DNA of 64,000 nucleotides, taken from positions 62,001 to 126,000 of the forward strand of contig LNGK01000007.1 in assembly GCA_001510575.1 (NCBI GenBank), given 5' to 3'. The position numbers and the translations under genes are program-made. Below, piece after piece: positions 46,701 through 58,600 of this stretch. Every line of letters begins with the position of its first letter. Positions within the stretch are counted from its first letter, which is position 1. Origin of the DNA: Knoxdaviesia capensis (Eukaryota > Ascomycota > Sordariomycetes > Microascales > Gondwanamycetaceae). Below the pieces are notes generated by a model. It made no database searches. It saw nothing but the letters and a program-made list of their open reading frames with translations, and had not been told where the DNA came from.

Positions 46701-47469
46701 CTGTGAGGCTGCTGCACAGGAGGCTCTGGCTGATAGGTCGGGTCGTACGATGAGGCAGAGTGGTCGGCGCGTTGAGGGGCAGCGGGGGCGTCTCCCGTGA
46801 AGGGATCTGACGGCAGCGGCCGACGCTTGACGGGGCTTCGGCGGCGCTGAGAGCCCTGGTCAACGGCTTCTTGCTCGGCGGCCTTGATCTTCAGGAGCGG
46901 CTTTTCGGGCTTGGGCCGCGTGTCGTAGTATGTCAGCTCGAGGCGGAGTTCGCCCGCGTATTTCCCGCGGCACACCAAGTTTTGCCAGCGGTCGTTCTGG
47001 CCGCCGCCGGGAACAATGATGTCCTTTAGATCCACCCAAGCCTCTCCGATCAAATCCGTCTTCTTATCGTCGTTGAATACAGAGACCTTGAGCTGGTAGT
47101 AGTCGGCCGAGTCGTGAACACTGAAGCGCAGTTCCTGGTCCCTGTGAAGCGCAACAGACGAGTGTTAGAGAGTGATGAATGACGCAGCAAAGGAACGCGG
47201 AATAAAGCAACAGATGCAACGGCGCAAACTTACCATCGCGGCGTCTGGCCACCTCGGATGTCTGTGGTGGTCTTCTTGGCTTCCTTGCCCAGGCGAGCCG
47301 CGCAGTACGGGTCCTGCTTTCCGATGGTCTTGAGGTTGGGCAGGTTTTTCGCGCGGTCGACAATGATGACGAGAGTTCCGATATGCGGGCCGTCAATCGA
47401 CGAATCGGCGAAGATTCCAGCCGTGTGACCGGTGAGCACAAGCGGGCTCTTGACCACCTTGTTCGACAT
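43796..47469 (-). CDS. C2-domain protein, Fic1/Inn1 (ingression protein) family
   Basis: Family members act at the cytokinetic ring, linking membrane ingression and septum formation. Exons are 47469-47234 and 47141-43796 (phase 2, intron 92 bases), giving 1,193 residues, far longer than yeast Inn1 or fission-yeast Fic1, though long forms are common in filamentous ascomycetes. A C2 domain covers about 1-135 (GTLVIIVDRAKNLPNLKTIGKQDPYC, DDKKTDLIGEAWVDL, GELRLELTYYDTRP). The rest is disordered: Gln-rich tracts (QQQQQQQ), many PxxP motifs able to bind SH3 partners, His/Ser-rich stretches, and a Gly-rich run near the C-terminus (about ten glycines). I used ATG 47469 (MSNKVVKSPLVL) because it directly precedes the C2 fold; the in-frame upstream extension is leader-like. 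Confidence 0.88.
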
Positions 47470-50368
47470 CTTGGGCGAGACGGTTGGAATGGCGACCGGC
47501 AGAGCCAGTCTCGGGCGTGGTAAAGGTGCTGTGTACTCGTATGTGCTCGGATGGCAGTACTGATTGGGCCCGAATCGAACCGGGAGCACGTCGACTGCTT
47601 TGAACTGTGGTTGTTGTCGGTGTTAGCCAAGGCGTGTATGGCAATATCACAACCGTAGGACTCGGAGCATGTGCTAACGCGGCGAGGAAAAAACAAACAA
47701 GCGGTATTGCGGTGAGGGAAGGGCGTCGAGGTATAGCGAATTGGGCAACGAAGATAATGAAAGCCAAGTTGAAGATAGAGAGAGAGGAGGAAGAGAAGAA
47801 AAAACAACCAGAGGTCAAAACGAATCGAGGGCCGAGAAAAAATTATACACTAAGTCGAGAAAACACTCAGAGCGAGAGATTATATTGAGGGTGGGTGGGG
47901 GTGGTCTCGCGGCAACGGGAAGATGCCAAACAAAACACTGCTAAAAAAGAGCGAAGTGTCGATCAAGGGAAGCAGAAACACGCCCGATAAAGAGAAACCG
48001 CCAAAACAGCGGAAGAGAAAAAAGAAGGAAAAAAAAGACAAGAGAAAATTACGAATTAAGAGATATTGAGAACGAAGGAACTGGGAAGAAAAAAGAAGGA
48101 AAAGAATGAGGAGAAAAAGTGAAGATATTCAGAAGGTTGAATTTGCAGGAGGTTGTTGTTTATTGAGCCAGTTTTTCTGATAAGCCCTGGATTATTTGCA
48201 GCCCCAACCTTGTGTGGAAGGAACGAAGGTTGCAGTAGCTGAAGAGTGCAACCTCGATATTGGCTGCAAAAATGGGGAGGCAGGAACGCAGGGGCACAGG
48301 CCGGTAGGGTAGCACCTTCCCACCCCCAGTTACTGTAGTATGCCAGACACCTGGCTGTTATATAAGCAGAAATAAATCACACACTGATATGTGAGGACGT
48401 TGAAGTGGACGCTGAAGTTGGTGATGATATGATGATGATGATATCTACATACAGCCTTTTACTATTGACGGGTTGAAACTGAGCTTGCCAGAACCGCTCA
48501 ACGACCTTACTGTCGGAATGTGCGGATACTGAATCCACACTCTCGCCGTGATTCTCTGCACATCTGGCCATCATTGCAGCTTTTGAAACCACACGGCTCA
48601 CCACGACAAAGTATGCGTCAATTTCCGTGTCTACACCTGTCGGCCGCTTTTCGACAAGCAGAGTGAGAGAACCTGTCTCAGATACATGAGAGATCAGGCA
48701 AACGTATCCACCTGCTGGTGTCGCTGCCGGAAACATCAGCAGAAACTCACATGACGTGCATATCCAGCGAAGTCCGCCGTTGTGTTGTCGGACCGCCGAG
48801 GTGCATATGCTGACAAGTGGTGATTTGGGGGGGCCATAGGATTGCTGCTAGATCCCATGTTGGTGGATGTCGGAATGCCGGCCAAAACACGAATTGTTCC
48901 GCCCATCTTCCCTACGTGCACATCCGTGCGAAGTTCTCTCTCCACCAAGCCCAGAAACAATCGGGGGATTCGTGAAACCGGCCCCCCCCTTGCCATCACG
49001 CAAGCATGATTGGCGTTGACCACGGGCACGTAAACACTTGTAGACCCATAAAACTCTATTTTGAGTCCTGGCGTAGTATCTCGTCGCTGGTGGTTGAAAC
49101 TGAACCAAACTTCCGCCGTGGTGGTTGGCCGGTGGAACAGGGGAGCCACTGGACAGAGGGGGAAAAGGCAGTGGTTGGCCGGGCCTGGGCCTGGTGCAGC
49201 CGCCCAGGAACGCTCCTTTCGGCCTATTAGCAGCGTTGGTTGATGGTCAAGGTTGACCTCCGGAGATTCAGACTTGCCACGCTTGAGGCCGGACGCGAGG
49301 GTCGATTCACGGTCTGAGGCCTGATGCCTCTTGCAGTGAATATACTGTTCATATGCCGTCCTTGGTAGTGAACATGTACGCCTGGCTATGTTCAAGCATA
49401 GAGGCATGCTCTCGATAACGGCCAACCACGCTGTCTTAGAATCAAGAGACCCATTGTCTCGGCTGAGCTTCATTCCACAAACCACCGTCCTTAGCCTCAC
49501 AGCTGGTCTTCATGCTTCTTCTATAGCGGTAAACAAACATCTGCGCTCTTATTATCACCAGCTCCACGAGCAACCGAACATTGGCTGCCGCTTAGCCCCA
49601 TTCTCACTACCACTATCCCAAGACCATCTACCCAGTACCAACCATGCAACGGGCGCCATGCTGCAACAAAACCACCAACCGGCTCTGAATCATCATGACG
49701 TGTGCTCGTATTCCTGCCGCGTATGCGCTGTGTAGGGGTACGGACTTAGGTGCTGTCCACTCAAGAACGAGGATGGCCTCAATAGCCAATGTGAGCCACA
49801 CAGCCCACAGCTATCCAATAGCACACCAAAACCTTCGGCACAGCCGGTGACGACTTGCTCTCGGTGGGCGGTACATAACCATGGGGGGAGAAGGGCGAAC
49901 GCGTTGACGGAGTTGGAAATACAGTATACGCAAATCCACGGGTTTGCCTGTCTGAAATCTCTTGGCTAGCTAGGGGTTGGGAAACACACACCGAAGAGGG
50001 ACACTTACCGCCGTGTTCGCCCCTGTAGCTACGCGAAGACACGAAAGTTGGTGTGGGTGAAGCTCTGGTTGTGTGAGGGCTCAAGAAACATGTGGGTTTG
50101 GTGGGTGGGAGAGTAAATATTGACTTTCTCCACTTTTCCCACTTTCGTGGCTGGCCCGTCAGCGACAAGTGACTGCGGTGTTGCAAATTGTGGCGTTACA
50201 AACTGTGGCGTCGGCAGAGCCACTCGGTCCTCTCACCACCGACCGGGTTTCAAACTCCTGCGCAAGTCTCACGGGCACGAGAACCCGAACCTCCCTCCAG
50301 AGCTGTGAGTCCGAAACACAACCCCCCCTAAACTCCGGCATTCTCTTCTTCCCCCACACCATAACGCA
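47470..50368. other. Divergent intergenic region, Fic1-like gene to TMEM234-like gene
   Basis: 2.9 kb. The left third is the Fic1 leader (minus-strand pyrimidine-rich). Two adjoining minus-strand open frames, 49500-48736 (254 codons) and 48736-48377 (119 codons), have ordinary composition but no recognised domain, and no intron of plausible size joins them. They may be chance or a decayed gene. Confidence 0.45.
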
Positions 50369-51030
50369 ATGGAGGCCCCCGTGCCCCTCCCGGACCCGCC
50401 GCCGCCGCCGGCCTTCAACTACGTGCTGGGCTTCCTGCTGGTCGGCGTGGCCTGGGGCTTCACCACGCCCTTCATGCGCCTGGCCGCCAAGCACCACAAC
50501 CCGCCGCCCCACCCCGTCATGGCCAGCCCGGCCGTGCGCGACAGCCGCGTGCGCCGCCTCGTCTACACGGCCTTCTTTGCCGTCATCGATCTGCTGCGGA
50601 ACCCCTCCTACGCCGTGCCCTTCCTGGTCAACGTCACCGGCAGCGTGTGGTTCTTCCTCCTCATCGGCGAGGCCGGTATGGTGTCTCCCCTCCTCTCCCT
50701 CCGCTCGCTCCCTGCCTCCCCTGAGGGGCCGTTGCACAGAGTCCTCTGTCTCACGTTTCGTGCTGTGCTACCCGACTGACCTCTCCTCCGTCTATCAGAA
50801 CTCAGCCTGACTGTTCCCATCGTGAACACCCTGGCCTTCCTCTTCACCGTGCTTGGTGAGTGGTGGGTTGAAGGAAAAGTGATCTCCCGAGGTTCGTATT
50901 CCCCCGTCAACCCAGCCGGCCTTGGCCTGACTGCGTCAGCTTCCGTTGTGCTGACATTCGACTAGCCACTGCTATCGGCATGGTACTGTCACTGTGTGGA
51001 ATTGCCCTTTGCGTTTACAGCAAGAGCTAG
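50369..51030 (+). CDS. TMEM234-like small multi-pass membrane protein
   Basis: 154 residues from exons 50369-50675, 50799-50891 and 50966-51030, all introns phase 1. It belongs by pattern to the TMEM234 group, small four-helix proteins related to the drug/metabolite transporter (EamA-like) fold; the transported substrate is unknown. The helices are about residues 16-38 (FNYVLGFLLVGVAWGFTTPF), 83-103 (VPFLVNVTGSVWFFLLIG), 105-122 (ELSLTVPIVNTLAFLFTVLG) and 133-152 (ATAIGMVLSLCGIALCVY). The TVPIVNTLAFLFT and GEWWVEGKVISR segments are the most diagnostic. The third donor (GTTCGT) is weak but keeps the frame and the family sequence. It is convergent with the 183-residue gene. Confidence 0.88.
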
Positions 51031-51541
51031 GTGTTTTTATAGAGATGCAGCTAGGCTTTCTACTAGGTATATTTCTGTGTTTTTTTGGTGCAGCAGTCGG
51101 CATAGGTTTGAAACTTGCTGCCCATGCCGCAGTCGCAGATAGCATCACATCACAGTCCAATACATAGATTTTTCCAATTGGGGTGTCTATTATATAAAAA
51201 GCACAAAGAGCTACCTCCGCATGCCCCAGGCACGGCCCCGGGCACGCAAAACATAGTGGTAGTAGTATCTTCGAAAAAAAAAGTGTCGTGTACGTCGTGT
51301 ATATCATGAGAACATATCTCCTTCGTCTCGGCCGAGGTCAGGTTCCCGAATTCCATGGTAATGGTAGTGATACATCTTGCACCACTGATTAAACAAAACA
51401 AAATCAAATAGTCTGAAAAGAACATCCGGGGTTGCCTACTGGCACTCTATATTCGCCATCGCGTCATTTCTCCGGGTTGGTGGATATTGGGCCAATGTCT
51501 CGTGGACATCAACACTGCTGGATCGGATCTCTCGTCGGTGT
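51031..51541. other. Convergent 3' intergenic region
   Basis: 511 bases between the stops of the TMEM234-like gene and the 183-residue gene. Moderately AT-rich. No gene or RNA is recognised. Confidence 0.5.
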
Positions 51542-52339
51542 CTAGTTGAGACTGGGGCGGGTCGCGAGCCATCGGAGGACACGGCGGAGGCTGGGGTCCT
51601 CGTCGATCCAGCGGTTGTAGCTAACGTCGAGGTTGTAGAGCTGCCGGTAGACCTGCTCATCCGTAATAGCAGCGAGTTCCTACTCAAGATTGAAGGCGAC
51701 AGAATCAGTTAGTTTCATACCACACAGACATGCACAGATGCACTCGGTTGGTTGGCCGTACCAGCTTGAGCTGTCTGTCGACATAGCAGAGCGCGGATTT
51801 GTTGGCTCTGGAGGGCTGGCCGCCCTGGAGGACCTGGGCACGGTTGGACAGCCATCGCCGGGCAGACTCCTGCATCATGTAGATCTTCTGGATCTGGTGG
51901 CGGCGGGCGAAGGCGTCGAGGTGGATCCTGTATGAAAAGAAAAATTGCCCGTTTGTTAACATTTCATCCAGCCTAGTCCACCCATATTCAGACTGCCGAC
52001 ACATACTGCCTCAACTCGGCCTTCTCCTGCTCAGGCTCGCCGCCCTGGCCCTCGGGGACATGGGTGTCGGCCGCACAGTCGAGGATGTACTGGCCCTCCT
52101 CCCAGCACTGGCGGAGGACCACCCACCCCTCGAGCGGGTAGTCCTCGGCCTCGGTGGGATCAACGGGCGCATCGGTCACTTGGTGCTGGATGGCGCGGAA
52201 GTCGAAGAGCAGCTGCGCAACGCGCTGCTGGCGGTAAGGGTTGACTGGGGAGTTTTCGCAAGGATGGGCTGGCTGTTAGTGATGCTAGTGCCGTTGAGAA
52301 CGAAGGGGGGGTATCGAGTCAACACTCACGGCCGTCCAT
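51542..52339 (-). CDS. Unrecognised conserved-looking 183-residue protein, four exons
   Basis: I do not recognise a domain. Exons are 52339-52330 (10 bases), 52244-52007, 51927-51762 and 51679-51542; phases agree and branch sites CTAAC are visible in introns 1 and 3. The protein is soluble and predominantly helical, with no signal or membrane segment. It begins MDGLNPYRQQRVAQLLFDF and includes EGWVVLRQCWEEGQYILD, RRHQIQKIYMMQESARRWL and LYNLDVSYNRWIDEDP, with several conserved-looking aromatic residues. The consistent splice grammar and clear difference in composition from its flanks argue for a real gene. The tiny first exon makes the start the least certain part. Confidence 0.75.
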
Positions 52340-52633
52340 GATGGATGATTCGGTTGCTTGATGTTAGTGGAAAGGGGAAGAACGTGGTAGCGCGGAAGCT
52401 AGGAACGGAAGAGATGGAGACAAGTTGAATACGGCTTTGGTCTGGGAACGGTGCGTAAGTAGTTGGAAAGATCGAGAAACTGGGATATCGGTGAGTTGGT
52501 GAGGACGATTGAATTTGATAGATGAAGTTCCGGTCGACGGGACGGATTATATAGTTCTCCAAAGACCGTATGAAGGCACTTCACACCTCATCCAGCAGAT
52601 ATCTGAATGAATAAAAGGAGAGCATCAAAGGTC

Positions 52634-52634
<1 letters not shown>

Positions 52635-52664
<30 letters not shown>
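52635..52664. repeat. (AC)n microsatellite, about 15 units
   Basis: Uninterrupted AC dinucleotide run upstream of the 183-residue gene's start. The longest of the dinucleotide tracts in the right-hand region. Confidence 0.9.
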
Positions 52665-52665
<1 letters not shown>

Positions 52666-55600
52666 ATGAAGACACAGGTTGTCTGACTTGTCCCAAAAGG
52701 AATAATCCCCAGCTAAGCTGAACACAACTGTAAATCTGACTCATGTCGGACGTAGTGCCACGGCCTTTCCTCAACAGATCAACCACATCCAAGTTGATGT
52801 CTAGCTGTGTGCAAGGGCAAAGCTGAGGAAGAACACGCAAAGGAGAGAAAGGGACACTAGTGCTCACCGGGTATCGGGACTGAGTGCCAATAGCAGAAAT
52901 ACAGAGGTTACCTGGATCGCCGCTGGCCGGTTTTCTGTTCGTCGTCAAGGTGGTGCCAGGGTGCTATGGGCGATGTGGAAAGGGCACAGCACAGGGGGTT
53001 GGGTGCGCCGGCGAAGATCACCAGCAAGGAGGAGGCCGAAGGAGGGTGGGGGAGATGGATAGGACGAACTTCGGGTGCATTCCCGACGGCAAAGCTGATG
53101 TGTGTTTGGGCGGGTTGAGCATGACCCTCACAGAAAAACCTGCCGGATTGGCTCTCTGTCAAGGCGAGCTGAGAAGCGAGGACGACCAGGTTAGAGTGAA
53201 GATTAATGGGCGCGGGCGCGAGAGAGCGGAGGGAGTGCGGGTGTCAAGTGTGATAACTCATATATGATATAGAACAAGTGAGGAGGAGGATGTGCATGCA
53301 ATGTGCAGAGAGTCATACACACTCACGGGAGCCGAAGGACCGTTTTCAGCATGTGATACAGGTGATCATCACAAAACGGTCTTTTCAATAGACCGGCCGT
53401 GCTGTGTAAGTGAACTTTCCGAAAGAGGTGTTTGCTTGGGTAGGTGGAAACGAGGGTGCGTAGATCGGGTCTTTTGGGCTACATGTAAGGGGAAGGCGGT
53501 TCCACGCAGTCGGATCACGGCCGCATCTCAAGCTGGCTAGCAACCGCGTCTTGTGGATTGTGCTAGTCTCCTGATCCCCTTTTTATCTTGGGGGGACTCC
53601 AGTATTCGTAAGGTGTGCATATCATGGAGCTAGCACAACGGTGGGCATGCTTATCATAAATGACACTTCAGGGATCAGAAAGCTAGGGGGACAAACAAGC
53701 ACAGCACAGCTCGGCGAAGAGTGATAGAAGCACCTCTGGAGGGAAGACTTTGTCAGGCCTGCGTACGGGATTGGAGTACATGCAGAGCTGCATCCAGACA
53801 CCGAACGATGGAAATATGGGGACGTACACGAGAGGCTGTACAAGGGTTCCGGCCAACAGGAACAATTGATCGAAGGGGACGAGATACAAACGGGGGGAGA
53901 TTAGCCGAGTTGGAACATCAAGGGGGTGGGGGGACAAGGACAAGAAGAAGAGGAAGAAGCAAGTCTACAGCGGAAGGGGTGGGCACGCTTGTGTCTGGTT
54001 TGTTCAATGGCACAGACGAACTGAAATAAACGCCGATACTAGCTCGTTAAGCATTTACCAAGAAGGGTTTGGGGGCTGGAAGGCCACGACGACGGACGCG
54101 GGAAGACCGGCGGCGGCGGCGGCAGGCGATGTCGCATGCCCAGCTAGAGGAGCTGGACGGGTGTTTGAATTTCCCACCTGCCAGACCAAGAGGCCGACCC
54201 GCAGGTGTAGGTATGTGGCTTAGGTGTTCTCGGATGGGGAGTCCCAGCCAGTATGTGTGTGTCAGTGTAAGGGGAGAGGGACGGACGGGGAGGCAACCAG
54301 GAGTGTCGATCATGGTGGTAGTACGGCCAGTCGAAAGGCGTTGGCTGCCTGCCGCTAGATATGTAAGTACGTGTAGTGTAGACACGCCCACACACACACA
54401 CACACACACGGATACCCAGACAGGCACAGCTACGCAGATCCCAGCACTCCAAGGCGGAGAGATTTTGCCTAACTCTTATTAGGCCAGCTCCTAGAGTGTA
54501 TTCCAGAACGGCGACTGCAGCCAGTACGGAGTGAACCCATAGTACCGGAACCCCCACCCACTCCCAAGCGGGCTTTGAAAAACAAAAGCTTCACGATTGT
54601 GTTTGGCTGATGAGCTTTGCTTGACCCATGCTTAGCTTCACCAGCACGCCCATTCATATATACTTATATAAACAGTACATATTCATATATATACAGTATA
54701 TATTCTTCTCGCCGTGGTCTGCGTGTTCATTTAGTCTTTCGGGTTAGCCAGACAATGTTTCGAACATGGGAGCAGAGCTGGGTGGCGAACAGACAGCGTC
54801 GTCCCTCGTCTCTTCCTCTCCTCTCCACGTTGTGCATACGAGAGCAGGGGAGTGGAGGCAAGTGGGAAGCTGGAGGATCCCTTCCAGGGCCAAGGTGTGG
54901 TGGCAATATCAAACCAGGTCGACGGCATATTGAATTTTCTGTGTGACAGGTTCGTGGAGAGGTTCCTGGACAATAAGGTGATTGAGGCATATGCATCCGC
55001 GGGATTTTGTTGTGGCTAATATCGAGACGGCATTATAGCCACACACCACACACGCCATCGCTGCAGACCAGAGCAGAAACACGCGCAAACTGCAGCACGG
55101 GAGTGTGTATTTACAAGTCACCTCGTCTGATACGGTGTAAGTACCGGACGGAACGTATAATCCTGGGGAGGGACAATTGAACAACCAAGAGTCAAGAGCC
55201 AAAAGCCCGTATCAAATAAATTGCAAGATTTCATCTAAATTCCCGGCGAAGAGAAGAGAAAAATACAATAAATCAAACAAGAAAACCAAATTGCACCAAG
55301 ACCACCCCCCGTCCGTCTTAAAAAGCTTTAGCATTAGTAGCGTGCCTCTCAGCTGGGATGGCACTCTCATGCTAAGCCGATTGGGAACCAATCAGTGCGC
55401 ATACATGTTTCCAAGACGATCACAAATGACAGGGGAGATGGCGTTAGCCTCCGCGGCCCCATAGAACGAAAGTGGCGATGGCTGCTTCACGAAAGGGCGC
55501 TTTCAACGTGGACATTGTAAGAGCAGGCGGTGGATAAGACGACGGGGAGGGGAGGGGTGGATTGGGGGACTGGTTTTTCCACAAGGACGGGATTTCTGAT

Positions 55601-58600
55601 CGTTTAGCTTGGTGAGAATCATGAGAGGTGAGGAAGAGAGGGGGAAACACAGGGTCGGTCGGTTGTTGACTAGAGGGGACAAAATCTCTCGTGGCCCGGC
55701 CTGCCATAGCTTTCCGGTTGTGAGGGGGCTCTTTGTCTAGTGTGTGCACGATGCATGGCCGAGGGGGAATAGATCGAGATAGATAGCTGGAGTGGATGCC
55801 AAATCGAACTAGAATGCGGAGCCTCCATGCCGATTCACACGGCGAGGCACTGCAACCTCGAATTCTCTGTTTACAGCATAGTGACCCTAATGGCACAACC
55901 GGGATCCAAGCGACCTGACGACAGCGAGTGTAGGCGAGAAACAGTAAGCGCGGCCTCAGACAGCTCGACACGGCAGGTGGTGGGAAGTGTGGCCGTGTTC
56001 CGTTGGAGGAAGTCAAGAAGGCTATCAGGTCGACATGCCCGTGGTTGGCGAGTTGGAGTTGACGAGTTGCGGGCAGCGGGGAGACGACGATGGCAAGTAG
56101 TGGAAGAGCAACGCGGAGGACTCGAGGCCCGGATAATCTACAAAGAAAAAAAGAAAAAAAAAAACCGCAGGTGAGGAGCGAGAGCCAAAATTGGTTCGCC
56201 ACCTGTCGACTAGACCGCCGCCGGCTCACCTCCCAACGCATGTCTGTGCCATGGGAAACAGGGCAAAAGAGAAACGGAAAACCAGTAGCCAGCTCTGCCC
56301 AACTTGGGACGTTCCGTGTGGGTTCCCAAAAGGCCTGAAGATGTTCCTGGATGCGGGCGTCGGGATGTCTCTGATGGCAGGGGTGGTGGTGGGTGGTGGG
56401 CACTGGGCAGCGGACGGAGGGAGATCTTGACGAGCTGGGTGCGTCCAGTGACAAGCGGTGGTGATTGGGCCACGTACTTCTAATACACACTGAACCGGGC
56501 ACAGCATGGATGTGAACACCACCACCACCCACAAAGTGGCCTGGGTCCGTCCTTGGAGAACAGGACCCCCCCGAAGCTGGGAGTGGACCGTAGCTGCAAC
56601 TGGACTTGTCAAAAAGCCCTGGGCTGCGCGGGACTCGACGACGAGGGCCGCCACTGGTGGGAGGCGAGGTGGCGTTTTAGCAAGTCAACCACGCAGGCTA
56701 GCCAGCACTTACAGTAAGGACTTAGCTCCTTAGCTACCGGCCACTGTCCAGCACAGCACCATGGCGTGCCAGCGAGCGAGCGCGGGCCCTGGGCTTTCGG
56801 GTCGTCAGCCGTGTGCAAAAGGAACATACTGAAACGATCAAGGAGGAATCCCTCTTTCTCTGCTCTGGGCGACGCCACCGCACGATGCTGCACCCGTCCC
56901 GCTACACACAGACATTCCAAGCTGGACAGAGGCCGGGGAGGGGCCGGGCTGAACACCGAGTGCATACGAGGCTTCAACACGGCTGCTGTGCTGTGAGGTG
57001 GTCTGCTTCGAGACAACAGTAGCTTCTCATCCCCATATAGGGCGTACTGACGTTCGAGTGTGGCTGGTGGGCCGTTTCCTTGTTTCCGCTCTTACAGCTT
57101 AGACTGCTGTATATAGAATGAAGAGTGTAAAGTTCATCGTAAAAGGAAATACGGTGAAAAGAAAACAAACCCGAAAAAAAAACCCCCCAGAAAAGCACCG
57201 CACGTAAACCAACACATGCACCTAAACAAGTGTCCTGGTCGTTGGGGGCCGAGCTTACACACTAACGCCGACCGACGCGGTAGTCAAAGGTCTGAGGCGT
57301 CTTCTTATGGGGGTGAGAGTAGTATCGGCGAGATGGATGGGCAGCGCAGTGCCGTTGGGCACTTCCGGGGTTACAGCAGCGAGCATGATTAGCCTGGGAC
57401 ACAAAGGAGGAGTTCTACCAAGGTGGGGAGGGTGTTGAAGAACAGCAGACGTGCGTGGTGTGGCAGGGGTCGAGCACTCGGATCGGAAGTACCGCAACCA
57501 CTCGGCAAGTCCGGCCCGGTCCAGACACGAGCAAAGCCACGGCCGGACAGATTTGATCGAGTGCCGGCGAGTGATATATATATGATAACGATGACGAGGT
57601 GTGGGGATATCCTGCAGTCACTCGAGACTGCCACGATCCTGCGTGAAATAGAGCCACGGTCGATGCAAACCCCCCCTTCTGAGTGTGCCGTCTTGCGAGC
57701 AAGGAAAGACTCCATCTCCAATTGGGAGTAATGCCTCAATTCACGGAGGTGTATTGAGCCATTTCACTGGGCTCTTACAGGTGGAAAATGATGTGGGACG
57801 CAGAGAAGAAAAGAGAGGAAAACTGGAAAGAGGGAAAAGTGACAGCTCACACTATGGGTGTTATAGTTAGATGGGGGTTCGTATGTTTGCTTGGGTCATG
57901 CGTGGCCCATGTCAGATCCGTCTTTTGTCCAAGGGACTCGGCCGATGCGATGAATAGCAGGGACAGGAATAGTCCAGTACTAGGCCGCGGAGTTGCTATA
58001 TCCTTCAGGGATATGTACTATGAAGTGATTTAGACGGCCCCTCTTAAAAATTTTCTAAGTTAGATGACAAACTAAAAGACTCCAGCTACTCGATCGAGGG
58101 GGCTTCCCGGTCTCAGAAGCTTGGGCTACTGAGCTTTCCGGCCATATGTCAAAAACAGTGACGGTGGGGCGGGTCTCGCTTCACCGGAGCATCAGAGCCC
58201 ACCCGGGAGGAAGGCGAGAGGTGATGGGAGTAGGAGAGGTGCTTCAGTGGTCAGGTCGACGCTAAAGCCACCCCAAACGTATGTGACATGCACACACACA
58301 CATCGTATAGGAGGGTGGGGAGAGAGAGAGAGAGTGAGAGAGGGAGCAGTGGCAAAGTCCCTGCAGTTGGACAAGGATGGACCAGCTCTGCACGTCCAGA
58401 CCAAATGGACCACCCACAATGTTTTGATTGCGAGGACACGCTCCCGTTGGACACTTTGCCAAGGACGGTGGCGGGATTTCGAAGGACTGACAGTGGTGGG
58501 GCCAAGGCCCGGAGGCCTGTTTGGGAGAGGACCATTCCGGGAGGACTGTGTGTAAGTCGAGGAAAAACGAAATGGGAGATATGAGCAAGATATGGAGAAG

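Noticed and set aside
47560..47592. tRNA T-arm-like sequence (minus strand CCCGGTTCGATTCGGG)
   Set aside because: The stem pairs poorly, and no D-arm, anticodon arm or acceptor stem is present upstream. It lies in the Fic1 leader.
55444..56532. 362-codon minus-strand open frame in the right region
   Set aside because: Pro/Ser/Arg-rich with no motif; similar frames occur on the opposite strand; no intron or promoter support.
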